Shown: positions 18,058 to 26,698 of the stretch, piece by piece
Position numbering within the stretch: the first letter of the stretch is position 1
Layout of the letters: every line of letters begins with the position of its first letter
NCBI RefSeq assembly: GCF_000151205.2
Contig: NC_016051.1
Span: 248,001 to 312,000, forward strand
Reading direction: 5' to 3'
Origin: Thermococcus sp. AM4
GTDB taxonomy: Archaea > Methanobacteriota_B > Thermococci > Thermococcales > Thermococcaceae
Length of the DNA: 64,000 nt
Made by a program: the position numbers and the translations under genes
Notes under the pieces: model-generated
Database searches by the model: none
Told to the model about the DNA's origin: nothing
Seen by the model: only the letters and a program-made list of their open reading frames with translations

Positions 18058-21000
18058 TTCGACAGCGCCTCCCCCTCAATCCTCAGCACAAGCGCCCTTA
18101 CCTTCTCTTCAACCTCCGGGCCTATTGGAATGCCCTCTTTGAGAAGAAGCTCCACCTGGGCTATCGCACTCAGCAAATCGTCGAGGTTCTCGCGGGTGTA
18201 GAACTTTAGATCGTCCAGCGCCGCCAGAAGCTCCGCCTTGTCGTTCAGCTTGGCACTTAGAATGGCAATCTTCACGGTTTTGCGAATGCTCTCAATCCTC
18301 AACCTTTCAAACTCTTCACGTGAGCGGCTTTTCTTCATGGCTAAGCTCGTCTTCCTAAGCTCCTCTTTCTCCCTCTCCAGCTCTGTTAGGGATTCCAGAG
18401 CGGACAGAAACTCCTCAACGCTCTGATAGCGCTCTTCCTTCCTCTTCGCTAGGAGCTTTTCAAAGACTCCGTCAAACCTCTTGAGCCCCGGCTTGAGCTC
18501 GGAAATGGGCTTTGGCTTTGCGTAGAGGATTTTACCGACGAGGGCACCGGGAGAAGTTGCCCTATACGGGAGTTCGCCTGTCAAGAACTCATAGAGAATT
18601 AGACCAAGCTGGTAGATGTCAGTCCTGTGGTCCGGCTCCCCGAAGGTCTCCTCGTCAAGCTGTTCGGGAGCGGCGTAGAGCGGGGAGTAGCCGTAGTGCC
18701 TGCTCAGCGAGCTCCTCGCGCTTATCTTCGCCAGTCCCCAGTCCGTTATCTTGGGCGTCAGGTCGGCTTTGAGAAGGACGTTGAGCGGTTTGAGATCGAG
18801 GTGGTAGATGCCCTTTGAGTGAGCGTGGGCTAATCCCCTGGCAATGTCCGTGATGAGCTTTAAAGCGGTCTTCTCATCAACGGGCTTTGGATACTTCTCA
18901 AGGTCTCTGACGAGCTTCCCATCAACCTCAACGCCCTCGATGAACTCCATCTCAAGGTACGGAACCGGCAGAATGTCTGCCCTGTAAAGTCTTACTATGT
19001 TCTCGTGGTTAAGGTTGTACCATGCAGCAACCTCCTTGATGAACAGCCCGCTGGTCTTCTCGTCTATTCTGGGTATCTTGAGGGCAACGATTTTGCCGTC
19101 CTCTTTTCTGCGAGCTTTGAAAACTTTTGCAAAGCCGCCTTCACCGAGGAACTCAAGGGGCTCATAGCGTGAGAGAAGGGCAGAGGGGAAGCCTTCCACC
19201 GTCTTGGTCTCTTTTGCTGGCTTTGATTTTATGGCTTCATCAAGTTTAGCCTTGACCTCCGGCTTCTCAGCTCTAGCTTCGGGAAGAGATTGAGCAAATG
19301 CCTCTGCAACCCTCTCCGGCACCTCAATCTCCGGGATTACGGCCTTCTTTATCCAGTCGAGAATTTCTATGAGCCACTCTGATGGGATAATGCCGCTCTC
19401 TCCCGGCCCACGGGAGACTATGTTCCGCGTCACGAAGAGGTTTTCGCCCTCGATGATGTCCTTGAAGGGATGAACTGTGATTTCGTCGGGAAGGGGTTGG
19501 ATGAAGTCAATACTGCTCAGCTCTTTGTCCAGCTCTTCCAGCGCCGACTTCAGACCGGCTTCGTCCATAACCATGGCCTTCACGATGTAGCAGCGATTGT
19601 TGATGAGGTAGCCGGGGCAGGGTTTTTTGATCGATTTTTGTTTCTGTGGGTGTATTACTTCTGTTTCTTTAATACCTTCTACCTCGATTCTTTTTGGGAC
19701 ATTCTCTAGATCCTTTAACAGCTCGTTCACGTTTTTGTATCCAAGTCTTATTTTGTGGGTTATTATTTCGGCTTTTTCTATTATTTCAGGCGGTATTGTC
19801 AAACCATCTTTGAGCCTGAATTTGATTTGCTCGACAAGTTTTTCCACTTCTTGCTTTAACTCGCCCCTTGTATAAAAAACTAAATCACTCGCGTACTTGT
19901 AAGCCTCACGAGCATTGTTCGTCTTCAAGTTAATCAGCAAGAGCTCAGTAAGGTAGAAAGTAATCCTCCCGACATCACCCTTGCTCTTTCTCAAGCTTTC
20001 AGAGTAAGTCAAGTTCAAAATCCTCGCAAGGTCACGCTGAAGCTCTTCAACACTCTGATACCTCTTACTCTTATCCTTCTCAAGCATCTTCATTATGATT
20101 GGCTCAACTTTCTTTGCCTTGGGATTAATTTGGCTTGGTGATGTTGGCTTTTTGCTCAGAATCCCGTGCAGAACTTCACTCAATGAACCCTCAAAGGGTA
20201 ACCTGCCAGTAACCAGTTCATAGAAGATTACTCCAAGCTGCCAAATGTCCGTTCTCTCATCGATCGAGCCAAATCTTCTGTTTATCTGCTCTGGTGCGGC
20301 ATAGAGTGGCGTGAAGGAAGTGATTGTGGAGTCGCTTTCTGTGACGACCTTGCTGAGTCCCCAGTCACTTATCTTTGGAGTTCCATCCTTGAGAAGAATG
20401 TTGCTGGGCTTTAAATTACCATGAATTATACCTTTCGAGTGAGCGTACTTTAAGCCCTCGGCAATGTTAAAGACGATGTAGGAAGCTACCTCAACGGGTA
20501 AAGGCTTGGGGAGCTTTTCGAGAGAGCTTTCGCAGTACTCCATCTCAAAGAACGGGATTGGAAGGATGTTGTAGTCATAAACCCTGACGATGTTCGGATG
20601 CTTGAGCTTAGTCCAGTTCCCTATCTCACGAAGGAAGGACTTTCCGGTTGTCGGGTCAAGGCTTATTGGGATTTTTACAGCCACTACTTTGCCGTCCTTT
20701 CTCTTTGCCTTATACACGCGAGCAAAACCACCCTCGCCAAGGAATTCTAGCGACTCATAGCGGAAGAGAAGGGCCGATGAAATGTTGTCCTCGACTTCAA
20801 CCTTTCTGGCTGAAGGGGAGAGGGAGAGCCTCCCTTCAGGCTCCCACTCGCAGAGGATTTTGACCTTTGGAATCGCCGTTCTGATGGTGGCGGTTGTGTT
20901 GGTGATTTTGACGTATTCCTTGCGGAAGAATCCGGGCTTGAGCGGCGGAACGGTTACCTTGCATTTTGTGTTCTTGACGACAGCGTTGGTGTCCATGACT

Positions 21001-22166
21001 ATTGCGTTCGAGTCTTGGCAGAGCTTACAGCTGGGCAGGTTTCCATCTGGTGGAAGGCGGAGAATCCAAACATCGTCACCGAAGCTCCGAGTGTAGCCAG
21101 CCACTATAATATCTCCGTTCTCAGCTATTGTAACCGCATTGGCCTCATCGTAATCGCTTCCCCCATAGGTTTTCTGCCAGATTACATTACCATTCTCATC
21201 AAGCCTAAGAACCCAAACATTACCCTTTCCAGCTCCAAAGCTTCCGGTGTGACCTGCTATGATTATATCATTATTTGGAGCTAAAGCAATAGCATTAGCT
21301 ACATCATAATTGTTTCCTCCGTATGTTTTTTGCCATTTCACATTACCATTCTCATCTAGGCAAAGAACCCAACTATCCCATTTTCCAGCTCCAAAGCTTC
21401 CGGTGTGACCTGCCACAATAATGTCTCCGCTAGGAGTAACAACAGCCATAGAAGCCTCGTCTTGATTACCCCCGCCATATGTTTTTTGCCATTTTATGTT
21501 CCCATTACTATTCAGCCTGAGAATCCATGCATCCAATGTTTTAGCCCCAAAGCTGTAAGTGTATCCTATCACAATGAGGTCTCCATTTGGAGCTAACACA
21601 ATGGAATTAGCAAAGTCATCTTTATTCCCACCAAAAGTCTTCTGCCACTTAATGTTTCCTTCGCTATCAAGCCTGAGAACCCATATATCACAATTCCATC
21701 CAGTACTAAAGCTCCAAGTATAACCAGCTACAATAATGTCCTCGTTCTCAGCTATTGTAACCGCATTGGCCTCATCGTAATCGCTTCCTCCATAGGTCTT
21801 CTGCCATTTTACGTTGCCATTCTCATCAAACCTAAGAACCCAAACGTCACTTTTTCCAGCGCCGAAGCTCTCAGTGGAGCCAACAATAATAATGTCTCCA
21901 TTTAGAGCTATCTTCACATCGTTAAACTTATCATCCTTGCTTCCCCCTAGAATCCTCACCCACTTTACGTTCCCCTCTTTATCAAGCCTTGCCACAAGCC
22001 CGTTGCTCTTAGTGTTTTCCTTTTTCGGCTTAATGCTCCCGGCAACCACTATATCCCCATTCGGCATCAGCGCAACGGCCTTAGCTTCAGCTTCCATCCC
22101 CTCAAACTCATACGCCTTAATCCAGTACTTCCTATCGGCGGTCTCCGAGATTGTGACGGGCTTCAT
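18054..22166 (-). CDS. Propeller protein with tandem pseudokinase and kinase domains
   Basis: 1370 aa, no signal peptide or TM. Order: SBBP propeller (about 1-375); CKLC and short repeated motif; kinase-like domain 1 (about 465-725); the shared helical tail; an insert holding a CPGYLINNRCYIV motif; kinase domain 2 (about 998-1255); the shared tail again. Domain 1 has the GEGGF loop, VAVKIP lysine and DWG, but HRD is replaced by His582-Gly583-Asn584, so the catalytic base is missing and it is predicted inactive. Domain 2 keeps the catalytic Asp (H1122-L-D1124) but lacks the Arg, a non-RD kinase. The start ATG has GGAGGG directly beside it and overlaps the TGA of an upstream remnant frame, so the start is less certain. 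Pseudokinase control of the partner domain is inferred. Confidence 0.88.
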   Translation of the reverse strand: MKPVTISETADRKYWIKAYEFEGMEAEAKAVALMPNGDIVVAGSIKPKKENTKSNGLVARLDKEGNVKWVRILGGSKDDKFNDVKIALNGDIIIVGSTESFGAGKSDVWVLRFDENGNVKWQKTYGGSDYDEANAVTIAENEDIIVAGYTWSFSTGWNCDIWVLRLDSEGNIKWQKTFGGNKDDFANSIVLAPNGDLIVIGYTYSFGAKTLDAWILRLNSNGNIKWQKTYGGGNQDEASMAVVTPSGDIIVAGHTGSFGAGKWDSWVLCLDENGNVKWQKTYGGNNYDVANAIALAPNNDIIIAGHTGSFGAGKGNVWVLRLDENGNVIWQKTYGGSDYDEANAVTIAENGDIIVAGYTRSFGDDVWILRLPPDGNLPSCKLCQDSNAIVMDTNAVVKNTKCKVTVPPLKPGFFRKEYVKITNTTATIRTAIPKVKILCEWEPEGRLSLSPSARKVEVEDNISSALLFRYESLEFLGEGGFARVYKAKRKDGKVVAVKIPISLDPTTGKSFLREIGNWTKLKHPNIVRVYDYNILPIPFFEMEYCESSLEKLPKPLPVEVASYIVFNIAEGLKYAHSKGIIHGNLKPSNILLKDGTPKISDWGLSKVVTESDSTITSFTPLYAAPEQINRRFGSIDERTDIWQLGVIFYELVTGRLPFEGSLSEVLHGILSKKPTSPSQINPKAKKVEPIIMKMLEKDKSKRYQSVEELQRDLARILNLTYSESLRKSKGDVGRITFYLTELLLINLKTNNAREAYKYASDLVFYTRGELKQEVEKLVEQIKFRLKDGLTIPPEIIEKAEIITHKIRLGYKNVNELLKDLENVPKRIEVEGIKETEVIHPQKQKSIKKPCPGYLINNRCYIVKAMVMDEAGLKSALEELDKELSSIDFIQPLPDEITVHPFKDIIEGENLFVTRNIVSRGPGESGIIPSEWLIEILDWIKKAVIPEIEVPERVAEAFAQSLPEARAEKPEVKAKLDEAIKSKPAKETKTVEGFPSALLSRYEPLEFLGEGGFAKVFKARRKEDGKIVALKIPRIDEKTSGLFIKEVAAWYNLNHENIVRLYRADILPVPYLEMEFIEGVEVDGKLVRDLEKYPKPVDEKTALKLITDIARGLAHAHSKGIYHLDLKPLNVLLKADLTPKITDWGLAKISARSSLSRHYGYSPLYAAPEQLDEETFGEPDHRTDIYQLGLILYEFLTGELPYRATSPGALVGKILYAKPKPISELKPGLKRFDGVFEKLLAKRKEERYQSVEEFLSALESLTELEREKEELRKTSLAMKKSRSREEFERLRIESIRKTVKIAILSAKLNDKAELLAALDDLKFYTRENLDDLLSAIAQVELLLKEGIPIGPEVEEKVRALVLRIEGEALSK

Positions 22167-22390
22167 CCCTCCGACCCCCTAACGAGCCTTTCCAAATCCG
22201 CCAAATCCATCATCTCCCCGGTTTTGTCCCCGATCTTCTTGGCGATGAGCGTGAAATTTCCAAATGATGTAGACAAAGTATAATACTTTTCCTACAGCGT
22301 CTCATCTTCAACCAGCACCACCCCCAACCTTTCGGCGGCCTTCCTGGCTTTTTCCGTGAAACTGTAGAAAGAACTGAGAGCCTGCGGGTG
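22163..22390 (-). pseudogene. Remnant frame with one in-frame stop, ending at the tandem kinase start
   Basis: Reading the minus strand from about 22390, one frame gives a protein-like stretch with FTEKARKAAERLGVVLVED, then a TAG, then continues in the same frame with FTLIAKKIGDKTGEMM and ends at a TGA that overlaps the kinase ATG. The first part resembles the C-terminus of Mrr-like restriction nucleases, but the match is too short to be sure. A decayed gene is the simplest reading. The last 16 codons (from the ATG at about 22213) could also act as a short coupled leader for the kinase gene. Confidence 0.4.
22275..22289. promoter_or_regulatory. 15-nt palindrome AAAGTATAATACTTT
   Basis: A perfect palindrome around one central base, lying inside the remnant region about 110 nt above the tandem kinase start. 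Its GTATnATAC core is the same as in the 39429-39445 palindrome. It may be a TATA element, an operator, or chance in an AT-rich spot. Confidence 0.35.
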
Positions 22391-22417
22391 TGCATTACAG
22401 TTTTATGCGTTACTGTT

Positions 22418-24034
22418 TTATGTGCTGAGGTCATGCACGAGCACCTCCACGCGCTCAATCAGCTCTTCGGGAATCGGAAGCCCCTCTTGGAGCCGGATTT
22501 CAAGCTCTTCAATGAGCCTTTCAAGTTCCTTCCTCGCTTCTCCTCTCGCGTACCTTCTCATTTCGAGGGCGCATTTGAGGGCCTCTTTCGTATCGTTGAG
22601 CTTCATGTGGAGGAGGAGCAGCTGACCCGCGTAGTAGGCCGAGCGTGAGAAATCAACGCTTTTCCTGAGCTTCTCGCGGTATCTGCCGCCTAAAAGATCT
22701 GCCAGGTCCTTTTGGAGCTCCTTGACCGATTGATAGCGCTCCTCCTTCCTCTTTCTGAGGCACCGTAGTATTACCGGCTCGAGGGGCTTTGCGTCGGGGT
22801 TCAGCTCGCTCGGCGGCACTGGGTCTTCCATCGTGATTTTCCCGGCTATCTCGACGAAGTCCTCGCCGTCGAAGGGAAGCCTTCCGGTGACGAGTTCGTA
22901 CATGAGAACACCGAGCTGCCATATATCGGTCCTCTCGTCGGTTTTTCCGAAGCGTTTGCTTATCTGCTCCGGAGCCGCGTAGAGGGGTGTAAACGACGTT
23001 GTCGTTGAGCTGCTCTCCGTTACGACCTTGCTCAGTCCCCAGTCGCTTATTTTGGGAACGCCCTTCTTGAGCAGAACGTTGCTCGGCTTCAGATCACGGT
23101 GGACTATGCCCCTTGAGTGTGCGTACTTCAACCCCTCGCAGATTCCGAAGGCAATTTCCGCAACCTTCTCCCAGTGAAGGGGTTTCTCCAGTCTCGCGAG
23201 CGAGCCCTCGCAGTACTCCATCTCTAAATACGGGATTGGAACGATGTTTGCGTCGTAGAGCTCCACGATGTTCCTGTGTTTCAGTCCGCTCCAGATTGAT
23301 ACCTCGCGCAGGAACGTTTTTCCAGCCTGCTCGGTTAGATGGTGGGGGATCTTGAGGGCGACGATCTTACCGTCCTCTTTTCTGGCCTTGAAAACCCTCG
23401 CGAAGCCACCCTCTCCTATCGGCTCGACCTCTGAGTAGCGGGAGAAGAGTGCCCGCAGATCCGGGACGACGTAGCCCTCTCCCCCTTCTATCGGGACTTC
23501 ACGGGCCTTTCTCCTCACCTTCACGCTCTTTTCCGTCTCGACCCCGATCACGACGGGAACCCTGACCCTTGTACTCCCGGATCTCACCTCAAGGTCCACC
23601 GTGAGCGTTCCCCCGCTCCTTGGAGTGAACCTGACGAAGGAGTACTCCATCTCTCCCGGCCCCAGCGAGAACCTCAGCCGGGCCGGGAAAACCTCGCCGT
23701 ACCCTTTGAGGCGTTCGAGGTTGATCTCAACGTCTATTCTCCTGGAGGAGCTGTTTCTAAAGCCCACCTTGAGCTTCCCCTCGTTTCCGGCCCTGAGCCC
23801 GCGAGCCTCGAATATCAGGCCCCTTCTCAGCAGGGCCGGAAGGGTGACGGCGGATAGAACGTCCTCGACCGGGGAAAAGCCGGATCTCTCAAGCTCCCGG
23901 ATGATCTCGCGGATGAGCGGCATAAAGATGAAGATCGAGATGAGTAAGCCTAACTCCTTCAGGAGGTACACGAGGAAAATGGAAATGAGGAGGCGACGGA
24001 GGAAGTCTTCTCCAAGGTTTTGTTTTTGTGGCAT
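22418..24034 (-). CDS. Membrane-anchored Ser/Thr kinase
   Basis: 538 aa from the ATG at 24034 (GGGGG site); an upstream TTG frame to 24067 is less likely. The N-terminus (about 13-44) is hydrophobic and can span the membrane once or twice. Residues about 80-165 look like a beta-sandwich of the CARDB/Ig type, and the kinase runs from about 197 to 440 with GEGGF loop, VALKIP lysine, HRDLKPSN (Asp314), DWG and a Ser/Thr-rich activation segment ESSSTTTSFTPLY. The shared helical tail closes it. It lacks a propeller. It lies 57 nt downstream of the PP2C gene, suggesting joint expression of kinase and phosphatase. Confidence 0.88.
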   Translation of the reverse strand: MPQKQNLGEDFLRRLLISIFLVYLLKELGLLISIFIFMPLIREIIRELERSGFSPVEDVLSAVTLPALLRRGLIFEARGLRAGNEGKLKVGFRNSSSRRIDVEINLERLKGYGEVFPARLRFSLGPGEMEYSFVRFTPRSGGTLTVDLEVRSGSTRVRVPVVIGVETEKSVKVRRKAREVPIEGGEGYVVPDLRALFSRYSEVEPIGEGGFARVFKARKEDGKIVALKIPHHLTEQAGKTFLREVSIWSGLKHRNIVELYDANIVPIPYLEMEYCEGSLARLEKPLHWEKVAEIAFGICEGLKYAHSRGIVHRDLKPSNVLLKKGVPKISDWGLSKVVTESSSTTTSFTPLYAAPEQISKRFGKTDERTDIWQLGVLMYELVTGRLPFDGEDFVEIAGKITMEDPVPPSELNPDAKPLEPVILRCLRKRKEERYQSVKELQKDLADLLGGRYREKLRKSVDFSRSAYYAGQLLLLHMKLNDTKEALKCALEMRRYARGEARKELERLIEELEIRLQEGLPIPEELIERVEVLVHDLST

Positions 24035-24091
24035 GTGGTTCCCCCACTGAACTGTAAGGATAAACAAAAAAAGAAATCAGTGGATTGCACT

Positions 24092-26683
24092 TCATCTTTT
24101 GAGTCTTGGATGTTTATAAAGCACGACAGTGATGTTGTCCGTGCTACCGAAGCTGTAAGCCTTTTCTATTAGCGTCTGCACGGCTTCTTCTAGCGATGGA
24201 GAAGTAACAACGGTTTTTGCTATCTCCTCGTCTGTCAAAACGTCACTGAGACCGTCCGAGCATAGTAGAAGGTAGTCTCCCTCCTTCAGTTGAATTGTGT
24301 TGATATCCCCTGGATCGATTCTTATTTCTGGGGAGATCCCTATGGCTTTTGTTAAAACGTTCTTCTGGGGGTGTACCCTCGCCTCGGCTTCGGTAATTTC
24401 TCCTCTGTCCACGAGCTCTTGAACAAATGAATGATCCTTGGTCAGCCGTTTGATCGTTCCATCTTTTTTGATCAGGTAGGTTCTGCTGTCTCCAATATTT
24501 CCAATAGTTGCGTTATTTCCCCTGATGATTGCGGCCGTTAGCGTTGTCCCCATGTTGTATCTCTCCGGGTGATCCGGATCGTGGCCCATAATGTATATCT
24601 CATCGTTGGCCTTTTTGATGGCCTCTTTCAGAATCTTTTCTGGATTCTCAGCCTTATTGCGCTCTAAGGTTTTCTCCAAAATTTCAATGGCCTTTCTGCT
24701 GGCGACCTCTCCTGCGAGGTGTCCACCCATTCCATCGGCAACTGCAAGGAGGATATTACCGCCAATTTTCTTGGCGATGTAGTAGTCCTCGTTATTGTCT
24801 CTCCTTCCAATGTAGCTTTTGGCTGCAACGTGCTTCTTAAACTCTTCGTCTGTGAGGCTAAATGTTGTCTCGTAGGCCGCGATTATTGAGTTTAGCTTGG
24901 CAGCCTTGACGCTGAATGTGTCCCGTATCCTCGTTGGCGTCACGTAGTCCCCCCTCCTAAAGCTGGAGACCGCCCGGGAATAGAGTTGTTGCATTTCGTT
25001 TAGCAATCCGTATACTGTGGGGGAATCTGTTATCCCCAACTGTTTTGCTTTTTTCTGTAAATCCCTTAGGATTTCACCCATTATCTTCACGGCCTCTTCC
25101 GCAGCCTTTATCCTGGCTTTCTGCTGTCTCTGTTGTTTGTAATTGTAGTATACTTCCGGCCCGAACCATGCTGCGGCCAAAAGTACCAGTATTCCCAGTA
25201 GAACTAAGATTACAATTTTCAGAATTGACGTCCAGTTAATCCCCCCAGAATGCTTGGCGGAAGTAGTAGAACCGGTCATGTTTCCGGCTGTTGAGTTCGT
25301 TGTCGTGGCGTTCATGGACGGTTTTGTAGTTATCGGAGTTGTTGTAGTTGTGGTGTTTATGCTGGTAGTCGTGGTTGTGGTAGTCGTTGTCCCTCCCGGG
25401 AAGGGAGTGGGTGAACCTGAGAAGGTCATACTCAGCACATCATCAAGTTTCTCGGTAACAGAAGGGTAGTTTTTCTCCATTATGCGCCAGGTCAGCTGCT
25501 TTAGCTCTTCTCTGATTGTCCGGTTCTCTGTTTCCGCGGCAAGTTTATTTAAAGAATCCGCCGTGGTATTCCAGAACCGTTCCAGCATCAGCTGGCTTAA
25601 TGTCAAGTTGCCCCCTTTTATCCCGTTGAGGGCCTCGTTGAAATAGCCCTCCAGAATTGTCATGTTGAGTTTGAGGTTGTTCTGGTATTTTTCGAGTATT
25701 GAGAGGGTTCTGTTCGCCAGTTTGATATTTTCTTGTAGGGAGATGCATTGCTCAAGCTCATCTTTGGTCCTGTTAATCTCCCGTATCCTGCTGATCACTA
25801 AACTCCGGTTATTACTATTCATGACTTCTCGGATGTCTATGGTCAGGAGGGGTTTGATGTACGGACAGGAAGATTTAATTTTGCCGTTGAGGTTCTCTAT
25901 TTTTTCGTTGATCAAGCTAAGTAGTTGTTTCTGCTCTGCGATTACATCGTTGAAAGCCCTAGTTATATCTCCGGACTTAATGAGTCCGTCTATCTCTTTC
26001 AGCTGGTTTATGAACTTCTCACTTTCGTTCTTTGATAGAAGCCCAGAACTTGCTTTTAATACCATGTCTATGAATGTCTCCTTGGTTTTTATCCTCCTAA
26101 TTTTGTCAACTCTTTGAATGCACGAATTTAGTTCATTTCTAATGTCCTGGATCTTCGAGTTGAGTGAAGCGAGTTGTTTTAATGTTTCGTTAACTTCCGT
26201 AACGTTATAGAACGTTTTAGGTAAATCTGCAAGCTTTTCTGTTTCGTTTTGGATCTCTTTCATGACACTAGAACATTCCATGGAGTAATTCAATGCCTTC
26301 TCTTTCAGTGTTGAGAGGCTTTCATTCAATGCTCTCACTTTCGAGTTTATGATACTGGTTATGCTGTTCCATACCGAGGAAATCGTTTCATTGGCGAGGG
26401 TGACGTTTCCTTGTGTCAGGAGTATCCTGGCCCTGAGGGTTTCGTTGCGAAGCTTTTCGATTTCAGTTATATTGAATTCAAGTGTGGGTGAATAGTTCTC
26501 AAGCAGTATCAGGCTTAAGTTTGCTTCCGAGATGCTTTGGTTTACCTTCAAGGCGAGATCTCCAGAGGAGGCAGGGGCAGCAACCGCTGGTGTGGACGGT
26601 ACCAGACTGGAGATGACCAAGAAGATAAAAAACCATGTCCAGTTCTGCTTAAGATTTTCCGCATCTTTTTTCAGTATCCTCAT
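24092..26683 (-). CDS. One-pass PP2C-type Ser/Thr protein phosphatase with extracellular helical sensor
   Basis: 863 aa. Signal peptide (about 1-36), then a mostly helical extracellular region (to about 425) with many N-x-S/T glycosylation sites, a Thr-rich stalk (about 428-475), one TM helix (about 484-506), a cytosolic helical linker and a C-terminal PP2C domain (about 615-855). PP2C motifs are all present: RRDNNEDYY, VADGMGGH, GTTLTAAII, IGDSRTYL, LLCSDGLSD and STDNITVV, including the metal-binding aspartates. PP2C enzymes remove phosphate from Ser/Thr, so this is the natural opponent of the kinases around it. It sits between two kinase genes. Start ATG with a GGGGGTG site. Confidence 0.92.
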   Translation of the reverse strand: MRILKKDAENLKQNWTWFFIFLVISSLVPSTPAVAAPASSGDLALKVNQSISEANLSLILLENYSPTLEFNITEIEKLRNETLRARILLTQGNVTLANETISSVWNSITSIINSKVRALNESLSTLKEKALNYSMECSSVMKEIQNETEKLADLPKTFYNVTEVNETLKQLASLNSKIQDIRNELNSCIQRVDKIRRIKTKETFIDMVLKASSGLLSKNESEKFINQLKEIDGLIKSGDITRAFNDVIAEQKQLLSLINEKIENLNGKIKSSCPYIKPLLTIDIREVMNSNNRSLVISRIREINRTKDELEQCISLQENIKLANRTLSILEKYQNNLKLNMTILEGYFNEALNGIKGGNLTLSQLMLERFWNTTADSLNKLAAETENRTIREELKQLTWRIMEKNYPSVTEKLDDVLSMTFSGSPTPFPGGTTTTTTTTTSINTTTTTTPITTKPSMNATTTNSTAGNMTGSTTSAKHSGGINWTSILKIVILVLLGILVLLAAAWFGPEVYYNYKQQRQQKARIKAAEEAVKIMGEILRDLQKKAKQLGITDSPTVYGLLNEMQQLYSRAVSSFRRGDYVTPTRIRDTFSVKAAKLNSIIAAYETTFSLTDEEFKKHVAAKSYIGRRDNNEDYYIAKKIGGNILLAVADGMGGHLAGEVASRKAIEILEKTLERNKAENPEKILKEAIKKANDEIYIMGHDPDHPERYNMGTTLTAAIIRGNNATIGNIGDSRTYLIKKDGTIKRLTKDHSFVQELVDRGEITEAEARVHPQKNVLTKAIGISPEIRIDPGDINTIQLKEGDYLLLCSDGLSDVLTDEEIAKTVVTSPSLEEAVQTLIEKAYSFGSTDNITVVLYKHPRLKR

Positions 26684-26698
26684 CTTTTGGCACCCCCT

